A stretch of DNA of 11,969 bases, taken from the NCBI GenBank assembly GCA_017464225.1, contig JAFUDW010000150.1, positions 1 to 11,969 of the forward strand, in the 5' to 3' direction. A program made the translations under genes and the position numbers. Each line of letters starts with the position of its first letter. Position 1 is the first letter of the stretch. Below, piece by piece: positions 7,284 to 11,969 of this stretch. Under the pieces are notes generated by a model. The model was not told the origin of the DNA. It made no database searches and worked only from the letters and a program-made list of their open reading frames with translations. Origin of the DNA: Clostridia bacterium. Its GTDB lineage: Bacteria > Bacillota_A > Clostridia > Christensenellales > Aristaeellaceae.

Positions 7284-8041
7284 GCTTTCTTTCCCTCCTG
7301 AACTCCTATAAAAACAAGCGGCTGCTGATCGGCGGGCATCGCGGCCATCTTTCATCCGTCAGAGAAAATACCATCCCCAACTTTGAAGAGGCGCGCTTAT
7401 CCGGGGTAAAATACATTGAAATAGACGTTCAGCTGTCCAGGGACGGCCAGGCGGTGATCTTTCATGATCTGGAGCTGTCACAGCATACGCCCTTAAAAGG
7501 GCGCACGCGGCAATACGATGTGGAGCAGCTCAAGGCCGCCTTTGATCTGTGTACCCTGCGGGAAGCCATCGCCTGGTGCAAGGATAAGGATATGATGGTG
7601 ATGCTGGAAATCAAAAGCCGGGAAATAGAGGACCACGCCGACCGGCCGCTGATGGCCCGCCGCGTGACGGAGGCGCTGGCGGAATTTGATTTCTTTGACG
7701 CCTGCATCGTGTTCAGCATAGACCACCGGCTGCTGAAAATGATTAAGCAGCTGCGTCCGGAAACCATGATCGCGCTGATCATTCCCCATGTTCCCCATGA
7801 CCCGGTGGGGCTGATGAAGGAAATGGACGCTTTGATCTATCTCAGTTACCTGGATAACCTCAGCGCGCCCCTGGTGGAGGAGCTGCATCAGGCGGGCTTC
7901 CTGGTGGACGGCAGCGTGACCAATACAAAATCCCAGCTGATCCAGGCCGTATCCCTGGGGGTGGACATGATCGAAAGCGATCATCCCCAGGAGATGATGA
8001 CGCTCTATCGGGGAATGACAGCGGAGGAAAAAGAAGCGTGA
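7280..8041 (+). CDS. Glycerophosphodiester phosphodiesterase (GDPD, UgpQ-like)
   Basis: A 253-residue cytosolic GDPD-family enzyme, which hydrolyses glycerophosphodiesters to glycerol 3-phosphate and an alcohol. The catalytic set is complete: GHRG with H20 and R21, ENT (29-31), YIEIDV with E47 and D49, HD (62-63), and EIK with E110 and K112. No signal peptide or membrane anchor is present, so it acts inside the cell, like E. coli UgpQ and unlike exported GlpQ. It starts within the ATPase stop codon (4-base overlap) and has only a weak ribosome site, so it likely depends on translational coupling. Placement after a UgpBAEC-like set gives the same gene order as ugpBAECQ. The exact diester is unknown. 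Confidence 0.92.
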   Translation: MSFLSLLNSYKNKRLLIGGHRGHLSSVRENTIPNFEEARLSGVKYIEIDVQLSRDGQAVIFHDLELSQHTPLKGRTRQYDVEQLKAAFDLCTLREAIAWCKDKDMMVMLEIKSREIEDHADRPLMARRVTEALAEFDFFDACIVFSIDHRLLKMIKQLRPETMIALIIPHVPHDPVGLMKEMDALIYLSYLDNLSAPLVEELHQAGFLVDGSVTNTKSQLIQAVSLGVDMIESDHPQEMMTLYRGMTAEEKEA

Positions 8042-8781
8042 TTCACGACGTTGTAGATTTGCACACGCATACCATTGCCAGCGGCCATGCGTATAACACG
8101 ATTTATGAAATGGCCCGCAGCGCCGCTGAGAAAGGCGCGGCGCTGCTGGGTATTTCCGATCATGCCCCGGCCATGGAGGGCGCCGCCGGCAAATACTATT
8201 TCCGTTCCAGCAGCCGCGTGCCCCGCTCCCTGTATGGCGTTCAAATCCTGTTTGGGGCGGAATTGAACATACTGAACCCTGAGGGCCAGGTGGATCTGGA
8301 CGAGGAATTTTCCCGCCCGCTGGATTATGCCATCGCCAGCCTTCACGCGGAATGCATGCGGCCGGGAACCCTGGAGCAAAACACCCAGGCATATCTGCAG
8401 GCCATGGAGCATCCCAAGGTATTCATTTTAGGGCATCCCGACGACGGTACCTTTGAAGCGGATTATGAACAGCTGGCCGCCAAGGCGGCGCAGCGGCATA
8501 TCCTGATCGAGCTGAACGAGGCCTCTGTCCGTCCCGGCAGCTATCGGAAAAACGCCCGGCGGAACGCCTACAGGCTGCTGTCCGCCTGCCGCAGATGGCA
8601 TACCGGCATCATCGTTTCCAGCGACGCGCACATTGAAACGGAGATTCTGCAGCATCATTACGCGCTGCAAATGCTGGAAGACATGCAGTTTCCCGAGGAA
8701 TTGATCGCGAATGTATCCGCGGAGCGCGCGCTGGCGCGGCTGGCGGACAGGAACAGGTATACGCGGGAGCATTCTGTATAA
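8038..8781 (+). CDS. PHP-domain phosphoesterase (YcdX-type)
   Basis: A 247-residue PHP-fold metallohydrolase. All nine metal ligands of the trinuclear YcdX-type site can be placed: H9 and H11 (DLHTHT), H17 (SGHA), H42 (SDHAP), E75 (GAEL), H103 (SLHAE), H133 (LGHPDDG), D196 and H198 (SSDAH). The start codon is GTG at 8038, overlapping the GDPD stop by four bases, with GGAGG at 8023-8027 ten bases upstream. Known family members remove phosphate from small molecules or open cyclic phosphates. Being the last gene of the operon, it probably acts on the phosphomonoester left by the GDPD or on a related intermediate; that is inference. It is far too small for the PolX or DnaE PHP contexts. Confidence 0.9.
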   Translation: MIHDVVDLHTHTIASGHAYNTIYEMARSAAEKGAALLGISDHAPAMEGAAGKYYFRSSSRVPRSLYGVQILFGAELNILNPEGQVDLDEEFSRPLDYAIASLHAECMRPGTLEQNTQAYLQAMEHPKVFILGHPDDGTFEADYEQLAAKAAQRHILIELNEASVRPGSYRKNARRNAYRLLSACRRWHTGIIVSSDAHIETEILQHHYALQMLEDMQFPEELIANVSAERALARLADRNRYTREHSV

Positions 8782-8800
8782 GGCTGATGATATGGAAAAC

Positions 8801-8857
8801 AAAAAAGGCGGCGGACGGCTGGCCGGGCTTGCTCGGGCCGGACGGCCGCCGCTTTTT
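8801..8857 (+). terminator. Rho-independent terminator of the transporter operon
   Basis: Starting 20 bases after the PHP stop, an A-run and GGCGGCGG (8807-8814) pair with CCGCCGC (8846-8852), with further GC pairing inside around a TTGCT loop, then TTTTT at 8853-8857. The stem is imperfect in the middle but very stable. It separates the operon from the origin region and would shield it from transcription. Confidence 0.85.
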
Positions 8858-8886
8858 CAGCAGCCCTGAACGCCTGCAACTTGCAT

Positions 8887-8915
8887 TTTACAGAAAACAA
8901 AATCTATGCTATAAT
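8887..8915 (+). promoter_or_regulatory. Strong sigma-A promoter reading into the origin and dnaN
   Basis: TTTACA (8887-8892) and TATAAT (8910-8915) are 17 bases apart, with an extended -10 TGC directly before TATAAT. A transcript from here would have a leader of about 455 bases covering all DnaA boxes before reaching dnaN. In the usual layout this is where a dnaA promoter or dnaA itself would lie. DnaA bound downstream could repress it, which would give feedback control; this is inferred. Confidence 0.75.
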
Positions 8916-8971
8916 ACGCATTGAACCGCTGAAATACAGCCGCTTTTTGGGCGCGCAAAAAACCGGACCTT

Positions 8972-9352
8972 TCATCCACCGGCGCGGTGGAAAAGTGATG
9001 TGGACAAAAACGGACGGATCGCCCGAAGCCCTTGCAAGGCCGCCAAAATCTCATCCACAAAGTGGGGAAAAACGCAATGGGGATAAAGTGGATAACGGTT
9101 TTGCGCCTGAAAAAAACGCACGCTCCGCGTCAGGAATTTGCGCTTTCCCCCCGCCCGGGCGCGCCGCGGAGAGGATCTCAGCGCCGAAAATGAAGGGCAA
9201 GTGCCGCCGTCGGGCGGGTTATCCCCGTTTTATCCCGGGGTTATCCCAGGATCATCCACCGGCCGCGGAGCTGGAAAACCCAGCCGCGGCAAGGAGTTTG
9301 GAAGTTATCCACACTATCCACCGCCCCTACTATTACTACGGATATATATATT
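8972..9352. other. Origin of replication (oriC): DnaA-box cluster and unwinding element
   Basis: Nine-base matches to TTATCCACA are: perfect at 9305-9313 (+); one mismatch at 8999-9007 (-), 9051-9059 (+), 9078-9086 (-) and 9087-9095 (-); two mismatches at 8972-8980 (+), 8986-8994 (-), 9219-9227 (+), 9252-9260 (+) and 9314-9322 (+); weaker at 9230-9238 and 9241-9249. Two pairs abut with no gap (9078/9087 and 9305/9314). The right-hand pair leads into GCCCC, then CTACTATTACTAC (9327-9339), then an AT-only tract. This order of box, GC stretch, DnaA-trios and AT tract is the known basal unwinding system of Firmicute origins. Position directly before dnaN supports it. The middle part (9120-9215) is GC-rich and has no boxes. 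No protein is called here despite open frames. Function is not tested by sequence alone. Confidence 0.9.
9327..9352. other. DnaA-trio element and AT-rich unwinding site
   Basis: The plus strand reads CTA CTA TTA CTA C from 9327; the opposite strand is thus 3'-GAT GAT AAT GAT-5', four consecutive DnaA-trios of the form [G/A]A[T/A]. They begin five bases after the last DnaA box and run into GATATATATATT (9341-9352). In Bacillus subtilis this is where DnaA loads on single strands and melting starts. The dnaN ribosome site lies only 15 bases further on. Confidence 0.85.
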
Positions 9353-9377
9353 CTGCTTTCTGCAATGGAGGAATCGT

Positions 9378-10493
9378 ATGCACTTTCTTGTGAACGCCGC
9401 CGATATCAATGCCGGCATGAACCTGGTCACCCACGCCATCAGCGCGCGGCCCATGCGCCAGGTATACGAAAGCGTGCTCATTGAAACCGCCGAGGAGGGC
9501 CTGTATCTGACCTGCACCGATGGCGAAATGACCATCCGCACCCGGGTAAACGCTTCCATCTCGGAGGAAGGCGTGGCCCTGATGCCCGCCAAGCTGTTTG
9601 GCGAGCTGCTGCGCAAGCTCAGCGGCGAGGTGGATATCGCCATCGATAAGCGCTTCCGGGCCGAGATCTCCGCCCAGGGCAGCAATACCAATATGGCCGG
9701 CACCGACGCCAGCGAGTTTCCCGATGTGCCCGAGGTGCAGGATCAGGAGTTCATGATCGAGCTGCCCCAGGATAAGCTGCGCGACGCCGTATCCCGCATC
9801 ATGTTCGCCGTATCCACCGACGAGACCCGCCGCATCCTCACCGGCGTGCTGATGGAGATTTTCCCGGAGGAGCTGCGCCTGGTGGGCCTGGATGGTTTCC
9901 GCCTGGCCCTGCAGAAGATCGCCGGCCAGTACGCGCTGCCCGAGGGCAAGCAGAGCCTGTCCGCCGTGATCCCCGGGCGCATCCTGGGCGAGTTCTCCCG
10001 CATGCTGGGTGAGGACGATGCGCCCGCCCGCGTGCTCTGCGGCAGAAATCGCTTTATGCTCAGCTTTGGGGACACCTGCTGCTACACCAGCCTGCTCACC
10101 GGCGAGTTCATCAATTATAAGCAGATCCTGCCCACCACCTGGCAGTCCGAGGTAAAGCTGCGCCGGGACGATTTTATCAGCGCCATCGAGCGCGCCAGCC
10201 TGATGGCCCGCGAGGGCAAAAATAATCTGCTGCGCCTGTCGCTCACCACGGATGAGATGACCATCACCGCCAATGCCGAGCGCGGCACCGCGCTGGAAAA
10301 GATCCCGGCGGAATACAACCAGGAGAGCTTCCGCATCGCTTTCAACGCGCGCTATCTGTACGATGTGATCCGCAACGTATACACCGACGAGATGTGCATG
10401 CGGTTCAATTCCAGCGTTTCGCCTTGCACCATCGCGCCCCTGGAGGGCGACCAGTTTATCTATCTGGTGCTGCCCGTGCGCGTGCTGGACTGA
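9378..10493 (+). CDS. dnaN: DNA polymerase III beta subunit (sliding clamp)
   Basis: A 371-residue sliding clamp, close to the usual 366-380. The protein begins MHFLVNAADINAGMNLVTHA and ends with the clamp C-terminus DQFIYLVLPVRVLD, with three repeated clamp domains of about 120 residues between (about 1-120, 125-245, 248-371). It forms a ring dimer that tethers the replicative polymerase and other repair proteins to DNA. The frame stays open upstream to 9138 through the origin, but the ATG at 9378 has GGAGG six bases before it and matches the family N-terminus, so it is the start. dnaA is not upstream and recF is not downstream, which is unusual. No terminator is obvious before yajC, so some read-through is likely. 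Confidence 0.97.
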   Translation: MHFLVNAADINAGMNLVTHAISARPMRQVYESVLIETAEEGLYLTCTDGEMTIRTRVNASISEEGVALMPAKLFGELLRKLSGEVDIAIDKRFRAEISAQGSNTNMAGTDASEFPDVPEVQDQEFMIELPQDKLRDAVSRIMFAVSTDETRRILTGVLMEIFPEELRLVGLDGFRLALQKIAGQYALPEGKQSLSAVIPGRILGEFSRMLGEDDAPARVLCGRNRFMLSFGDTCCYTSLLTGEFINYKQILPTTWQSEVKLRRDDFISAIERASLMAREGKNNLLRLSLTTDEMTITANAERGTALEKIPAEYNQESFRIAFNARYLYDVIRNVYTDEMCMRFNSSVSPCTIAPLEGDQFIYLVLPVRVLD

Positions 10494-10571
10494 CGCGCGA
10501 AAAAAAGCATGGACTTTCCGGCTGATCGCCGCCAGGCCGATTGCGCGCCGCTGAGAATGGAAAGATAAATC

Positions 10572-10600
10572 TTGCTACAGTTGGCGGTGTGTGCTATAAT
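10572..10600 (+). promoter_or_regulatory. Sigma-A promoter of yajC
   Basis: TTGCTA (10572-10577) and TATAAT (10595-10600) are 17 bases apart, with an extended -10 TGC, about 42 bases ahead of the yajC start. Its form is almost the same as that of the promoter at 8887-8915. The 10494-10571 gap before it holds no other recognisable element. Confidence 0.75.
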
Positions 10601-10642
10601 TAATTTTACTAAACGAACCAGAATCTGAAAGGAGCCCTTTCT

Positions 10643-11068
10643 ATGAAGTCTACCCGTTCCCGCATGCTCGCCTTCGCCCTGTGCCTGGCGCTGTGCCTGT
10701 CTTCCTGCGCCTTTGCTCTGGCTGAGACCGCCGCCGCTGACGCGTCCGCCGAGGCTGAGGTCAGCCCTGTGGCCGCGCTGCTGGGCACTTTCCTGCCCAT
10801 GATCCTGATCGTGGTGGTGTTCTACTTCTTCCTGATCCGTCCCCAGCGCAAGAAGGATAAGAAGGTCAAGGAGATGCTCAACGCCCTCAAGGTGGGCGAC
10901 CGCGTTTGCACCATCGGCGGCATGTACGGCACCATCACCAATATCCGGGATGAAAGCACCATCACCCTGGCCCTGGGCCCCCAGGAAGTGCCCGTGGTGT
11001 TCGCCCGTTGGGCCATCCGCAGCGTGGAAGAGATCAGCGTGGAGAACGATTCCGAAGTGCTGGCCTGA
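10643..11068 (+). CDS. yajC: Preprotein translocase accessory subunit YajC
   Basis: A 141-residue small membrane protein that joins SecDF at the Sec translocon. The family core is clear: membrane helix at about 44-65 ending in FYFFLIRPQRKKDKK, then GDRVCTIGGMYGTITNI. Unusually there is an extra hydrophobic N-terminus (residues 8-27) before an Ala/Glu-rich linker. It resembles a signal peptide with cleavage at ALA-E (27/28), although LSSC (19-22) also fits a lipobox. Many YajC proteins begin directly with the single helix and are about 85-110 residues long. Start set by AAAGGAG at 10628-10634. It is flanked by dnaN and bioY, not by secDF or tgt, and has its own promoter and terminator, so it is a single-gene unit. 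Confidence 0.94.
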   Translation: MKSTRSRMLAFALCLALCLSSCAFALAETAAADASAEAEVSPVAALLGTFLPMILIVVVFYFFLIRPQRKKDKKVKEMLNALKVGDRVCTIGGMYGTITNIRDESTITLALGPQEVPVVFARWAIRSVEEISVENDSEVLA

Positions 11069-11085
11069 TTTTCCGTTCCAATCGG

Positions 11086-11113
11086 AAAGGGCGCTTTTGC
11101 AAGCGCCCTTTTT
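11086..11113 (+). terminator. Rho-independent terminator of yajC
   Basis: AAAGGGCGCTT (11086-11096) pairs perfectly with AAGCGCCCTTT (11101-11111) around a TTGC loop and ends in a T-run. It lies 17 bases after the yajC stop. Confidence 0.92.
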
Positions 11114-11188
11114 CCATGGATTTTGCAAAGATGAACTTTTGTTTTGATTTCCTTTTACTTGAAATTTTGAATTGTGAGGTACCTGCTC

Positions 11189-11740
11189 ATGTATACCGCT
11201 GCCGCTTCCCGACTGGACGTGAAAACGCTGACCCAGAGCGCGCTGTGCGCCGCGCTGATCGCCATCTGCAGCTGGATCAATATCCCCGCCGCCGTGCCCT
11301 TTACCTTGCAGACCTTTGCCGTGTTCCTGACCTGTGATATCATGGGCGGCGCGGCCATATTGCCCGTGCTGCTGTACATGCTTTTAGGCGCTGTGGGAGT
11401 GCCCGTATTCGCCGGGTTCAGCGGCGGTATCAGCGTGCTGCTGGGCCCCACAGGCGGCTATATTGTGGGCTTTGTGGGCATTGTGATCCTGATGACGGCT
11501 TGGAAAAAGCTGATGGGCGGCAGGCTGCCCATCCTGGGCATGGTATTCGGACTGGCGATATGCTATCTGTTTGGCACGGTCTGGTTCGTGCGCGTGTACG
11601 CCGCCAACGGCAACGCCGTATCCTTCGGCCAGGCGCTGGCCTGGTGCGTGATCCCCTATATCATTCCCGACGGCATCAAGATCGTGCTGGCCCGGCTGAT
11701 CGGCAGCCGCGTGAAGGCTGCGCTGAAGGGAGGACGTTAA
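11189..11740 (+). CDS. bioY: Biotin transporter BioY (ECF S component)
   Basis: A 183-residue integral membrane protein that binds biotin and works with the ECF energy module (EcfT and two ATPases, encoded elsewhere). Typical BioY sequence is present: NIPAAVPFTLQTFAVFL, then GAVGVPVFAGFSGGISVLLGPTGGY with the conserved GPTGGY, six hydrophobic segments in all, and the ending IIPDGIKIVLARLIG. The ATG at 11189 has GAGGT eight bases upstream; a GTG at 11174 would place the ribosome site inside the gene, so it was not used. I could find no clear BirA operator and no good promoter in 11114-11188. The last codons (KGGR, stop) already belong to the tandem repeat that begins the mosaic repeat. Confidence 0.94.
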   Translation: MYTAAASRLDVKTLTQSALCAALIAICSWINIPAAVPFTLQTFAVFLTCDIMGGAAILPVLLYMLLGAVGVPVFAGFSGGISVLLGPTGGYIVGFVGIVILMTAWKKLMGGRLPILGMVFGLAICYLFGTVWFVRVYAANGNAVSFGQALAWCVIPYIIPDGIKIVLARLIGSRVKAALKGGR

Positions 11741-11767
11741 AGGGGACGTTAAAGGGGAACGTTAAGG
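11732..11767. repeat. Three-copy 12-bp tandem repeat across the bioY stop codon
   Basis: GGACGTTAAAGG is present twice exactly (11732-11743, 11744-11755) and once changed as GGAACGTTAAGG (11756-11767). The first copy supplies the bioY stop codon TAA. Every copy has a TAA, though not all in the same frame because 12 is a multiple of 3 and the third copy is shifted by one base. It marks the point where the mosaic repeat meets the gene. Confidence 0.9.
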
Positions 11768-11775
11768 GGCGCTGT

Positions 11776-11907
11776 GTCCGGGGCCTACCGGCCCGCTCTA
11801 CGCTGAAAGGCTGCCACTGGCAGCCTTTCCAGGCGCTTCGAACCCCTAAAAACCCTGCCAGGGTGGGGAGGCCCGTCCGGGGCCTTCCGGCCCGCTTCTC
11901 GCTGAAA
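11776..11907. repeat. Direct repeats within the right-hand mosaic repeat
   Basis: A 33-base unit beginning GTCCGGGGCCT and ending CGCTGAAA occurs at 11776-11808 and 11875-11907, 99 bases apart, with few differences. Between them are the perfect hairpin GGCTGCC-ACT-GGCAGCC (11809-11825 region) and the tag TTTCCAGGCGCTTCG. The left copy of the repeat (45-189) has only one such unit, so the right copy carries an additional module. Confidence 0.8.
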
Positions 11908-11969
11908 ACCAGTCCGGGGTCTGCGCCAACCCGCCCTCGCTGAAAATGCCCGCACGGGGGCATTTTCCA
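11847..11969. repeat. Right arm of long inverted repeat
   Basis: Reverse complement of 45-164, 123 bases against 120, with only two small indels seen by eye. It ends with the stem AAAATGCCC/GGGCATTTT. The window stops exactly within this element, which suggests that an assembly may have broken at a multi-copy repeat. Confidence 0.9.

Noticed and set aside
8972..9352. Plasmid replication origin with iterons
   Set aside because: The boxes match chromosomal DnaA sites on both strands with irregular spacing, no Rep gene is present, and dnaN follows directly.
9138..9377. Extended N-terminus of DnaN
   Set aside because: The frame is open by chance; the family N-terminus begins at MHFLVN and has GGAGG at the correct distance.
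8881..9393. 170-codon open frame crossing the DnaA-box region
   Set aside because: No ribosome site, low-complexity basic sequence, and the DNA is explained by origin elements; it also overlaps the dnaN start.
11174..11188. GTG start for bioY five codons upstream
   Set aside because: The only ribosome-site-like GAGGT would then be inside the coding sequence; the ATG at 11189 has it at 8 bases.
11114..11188. BirA operator or biotin-related control site before bioY
   Set aside because: I looked for TTGTTAAC-like inverted halves and found none; no sound -35/-10 pair either.
11732..11969. CRISPR array
   Set aside because: The repeats are tandem 12-mers or overlapping hairpin modules with no regular repeat-spacer pattern and no cas gene.
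45..11969. Composite transposon or insertion sequence bounded by the inverted repeats
   Set aside because: No transposase, integrase or target-site duplication is visible, and the segment carries dnaN and the origin; a dispersed intergenic repeat explains the ends better.

Overview
The window looks like chromosomal DNA of a GC-rich anaerobic Firmicute, probably a gut Clostridia lineage; Christensenellales-like is a guess. The support is strong AGGAGG ribosome sites, sigma-A promoters with extended -10 elements, a carbohydrate-type ABC importer with an AraC regulator, ECF-type BioY, and an origin built to the Bacillus/Clostridia plan. No taxonomic marker gives a firm name.

Layout. Positions 1-190 and about 11730-11969 are copies of one GC-rich mosaic intergenic repeat in inverted orientation; both ends of the window lie inside it. 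Positions 190-473 are AT-rich and hold no convincing gene. Next come two minus-strand genes: a cytosolic sulfatase-family hydrolase (474-1838) and an AraC-type regulator (1934-2800). Divergent from them is a compact plus-strand operon at 3014-8781: substrate-binding protein, two permeases, ATPase, glycerophosphodiester phosphodiesterase (GDPD) and PHP-domain phosphoesterase. All five junctions after the binding protein/permease gap, counting from permease 1 onward, are 4-nt start/stop overlaps except the first, which is an 87-nt gap with a strong hairpin. The operon ends in a GC-rich terminator at 8801-8857. The gene order matches the five components of E. coli ugpBAECQ, with a PHP enzyme added, which suggests uptake and cytosolic breakdown of a phosphodiester or phosphorylated glycoside. 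The regulator is AraC type, which suggests carbon-source control. The actual substrate is not shown by the sequence.

The most notable region is 8880-9377, which has every hallmark of oriC: about a dozen DnaA-box-like 9-mers on both strands, a perfect TTATCCACA abutting a second box, a short GC stretch, a run of DnaA-trios (CTACTATTACTAC) and an AT-rich tract. dnaN starts 25 nt beyond that tract. The usual upstream partner dnaA is absent; the transporter operon sits where dnaA would be. Downstream, dnaN is followed by yajC and bioY, not recF and gyrB. The origin neighbourhood therefore appears rearranged.

The right-hand genes are housekeeping: dnaN (sliding clamp), yajC (Sec accessory, own promoter and terminator) and bioY (biotin uptake), whose stop codon lies in a 12-bp tandem repeat leading into the right-hand mosaic repeat.
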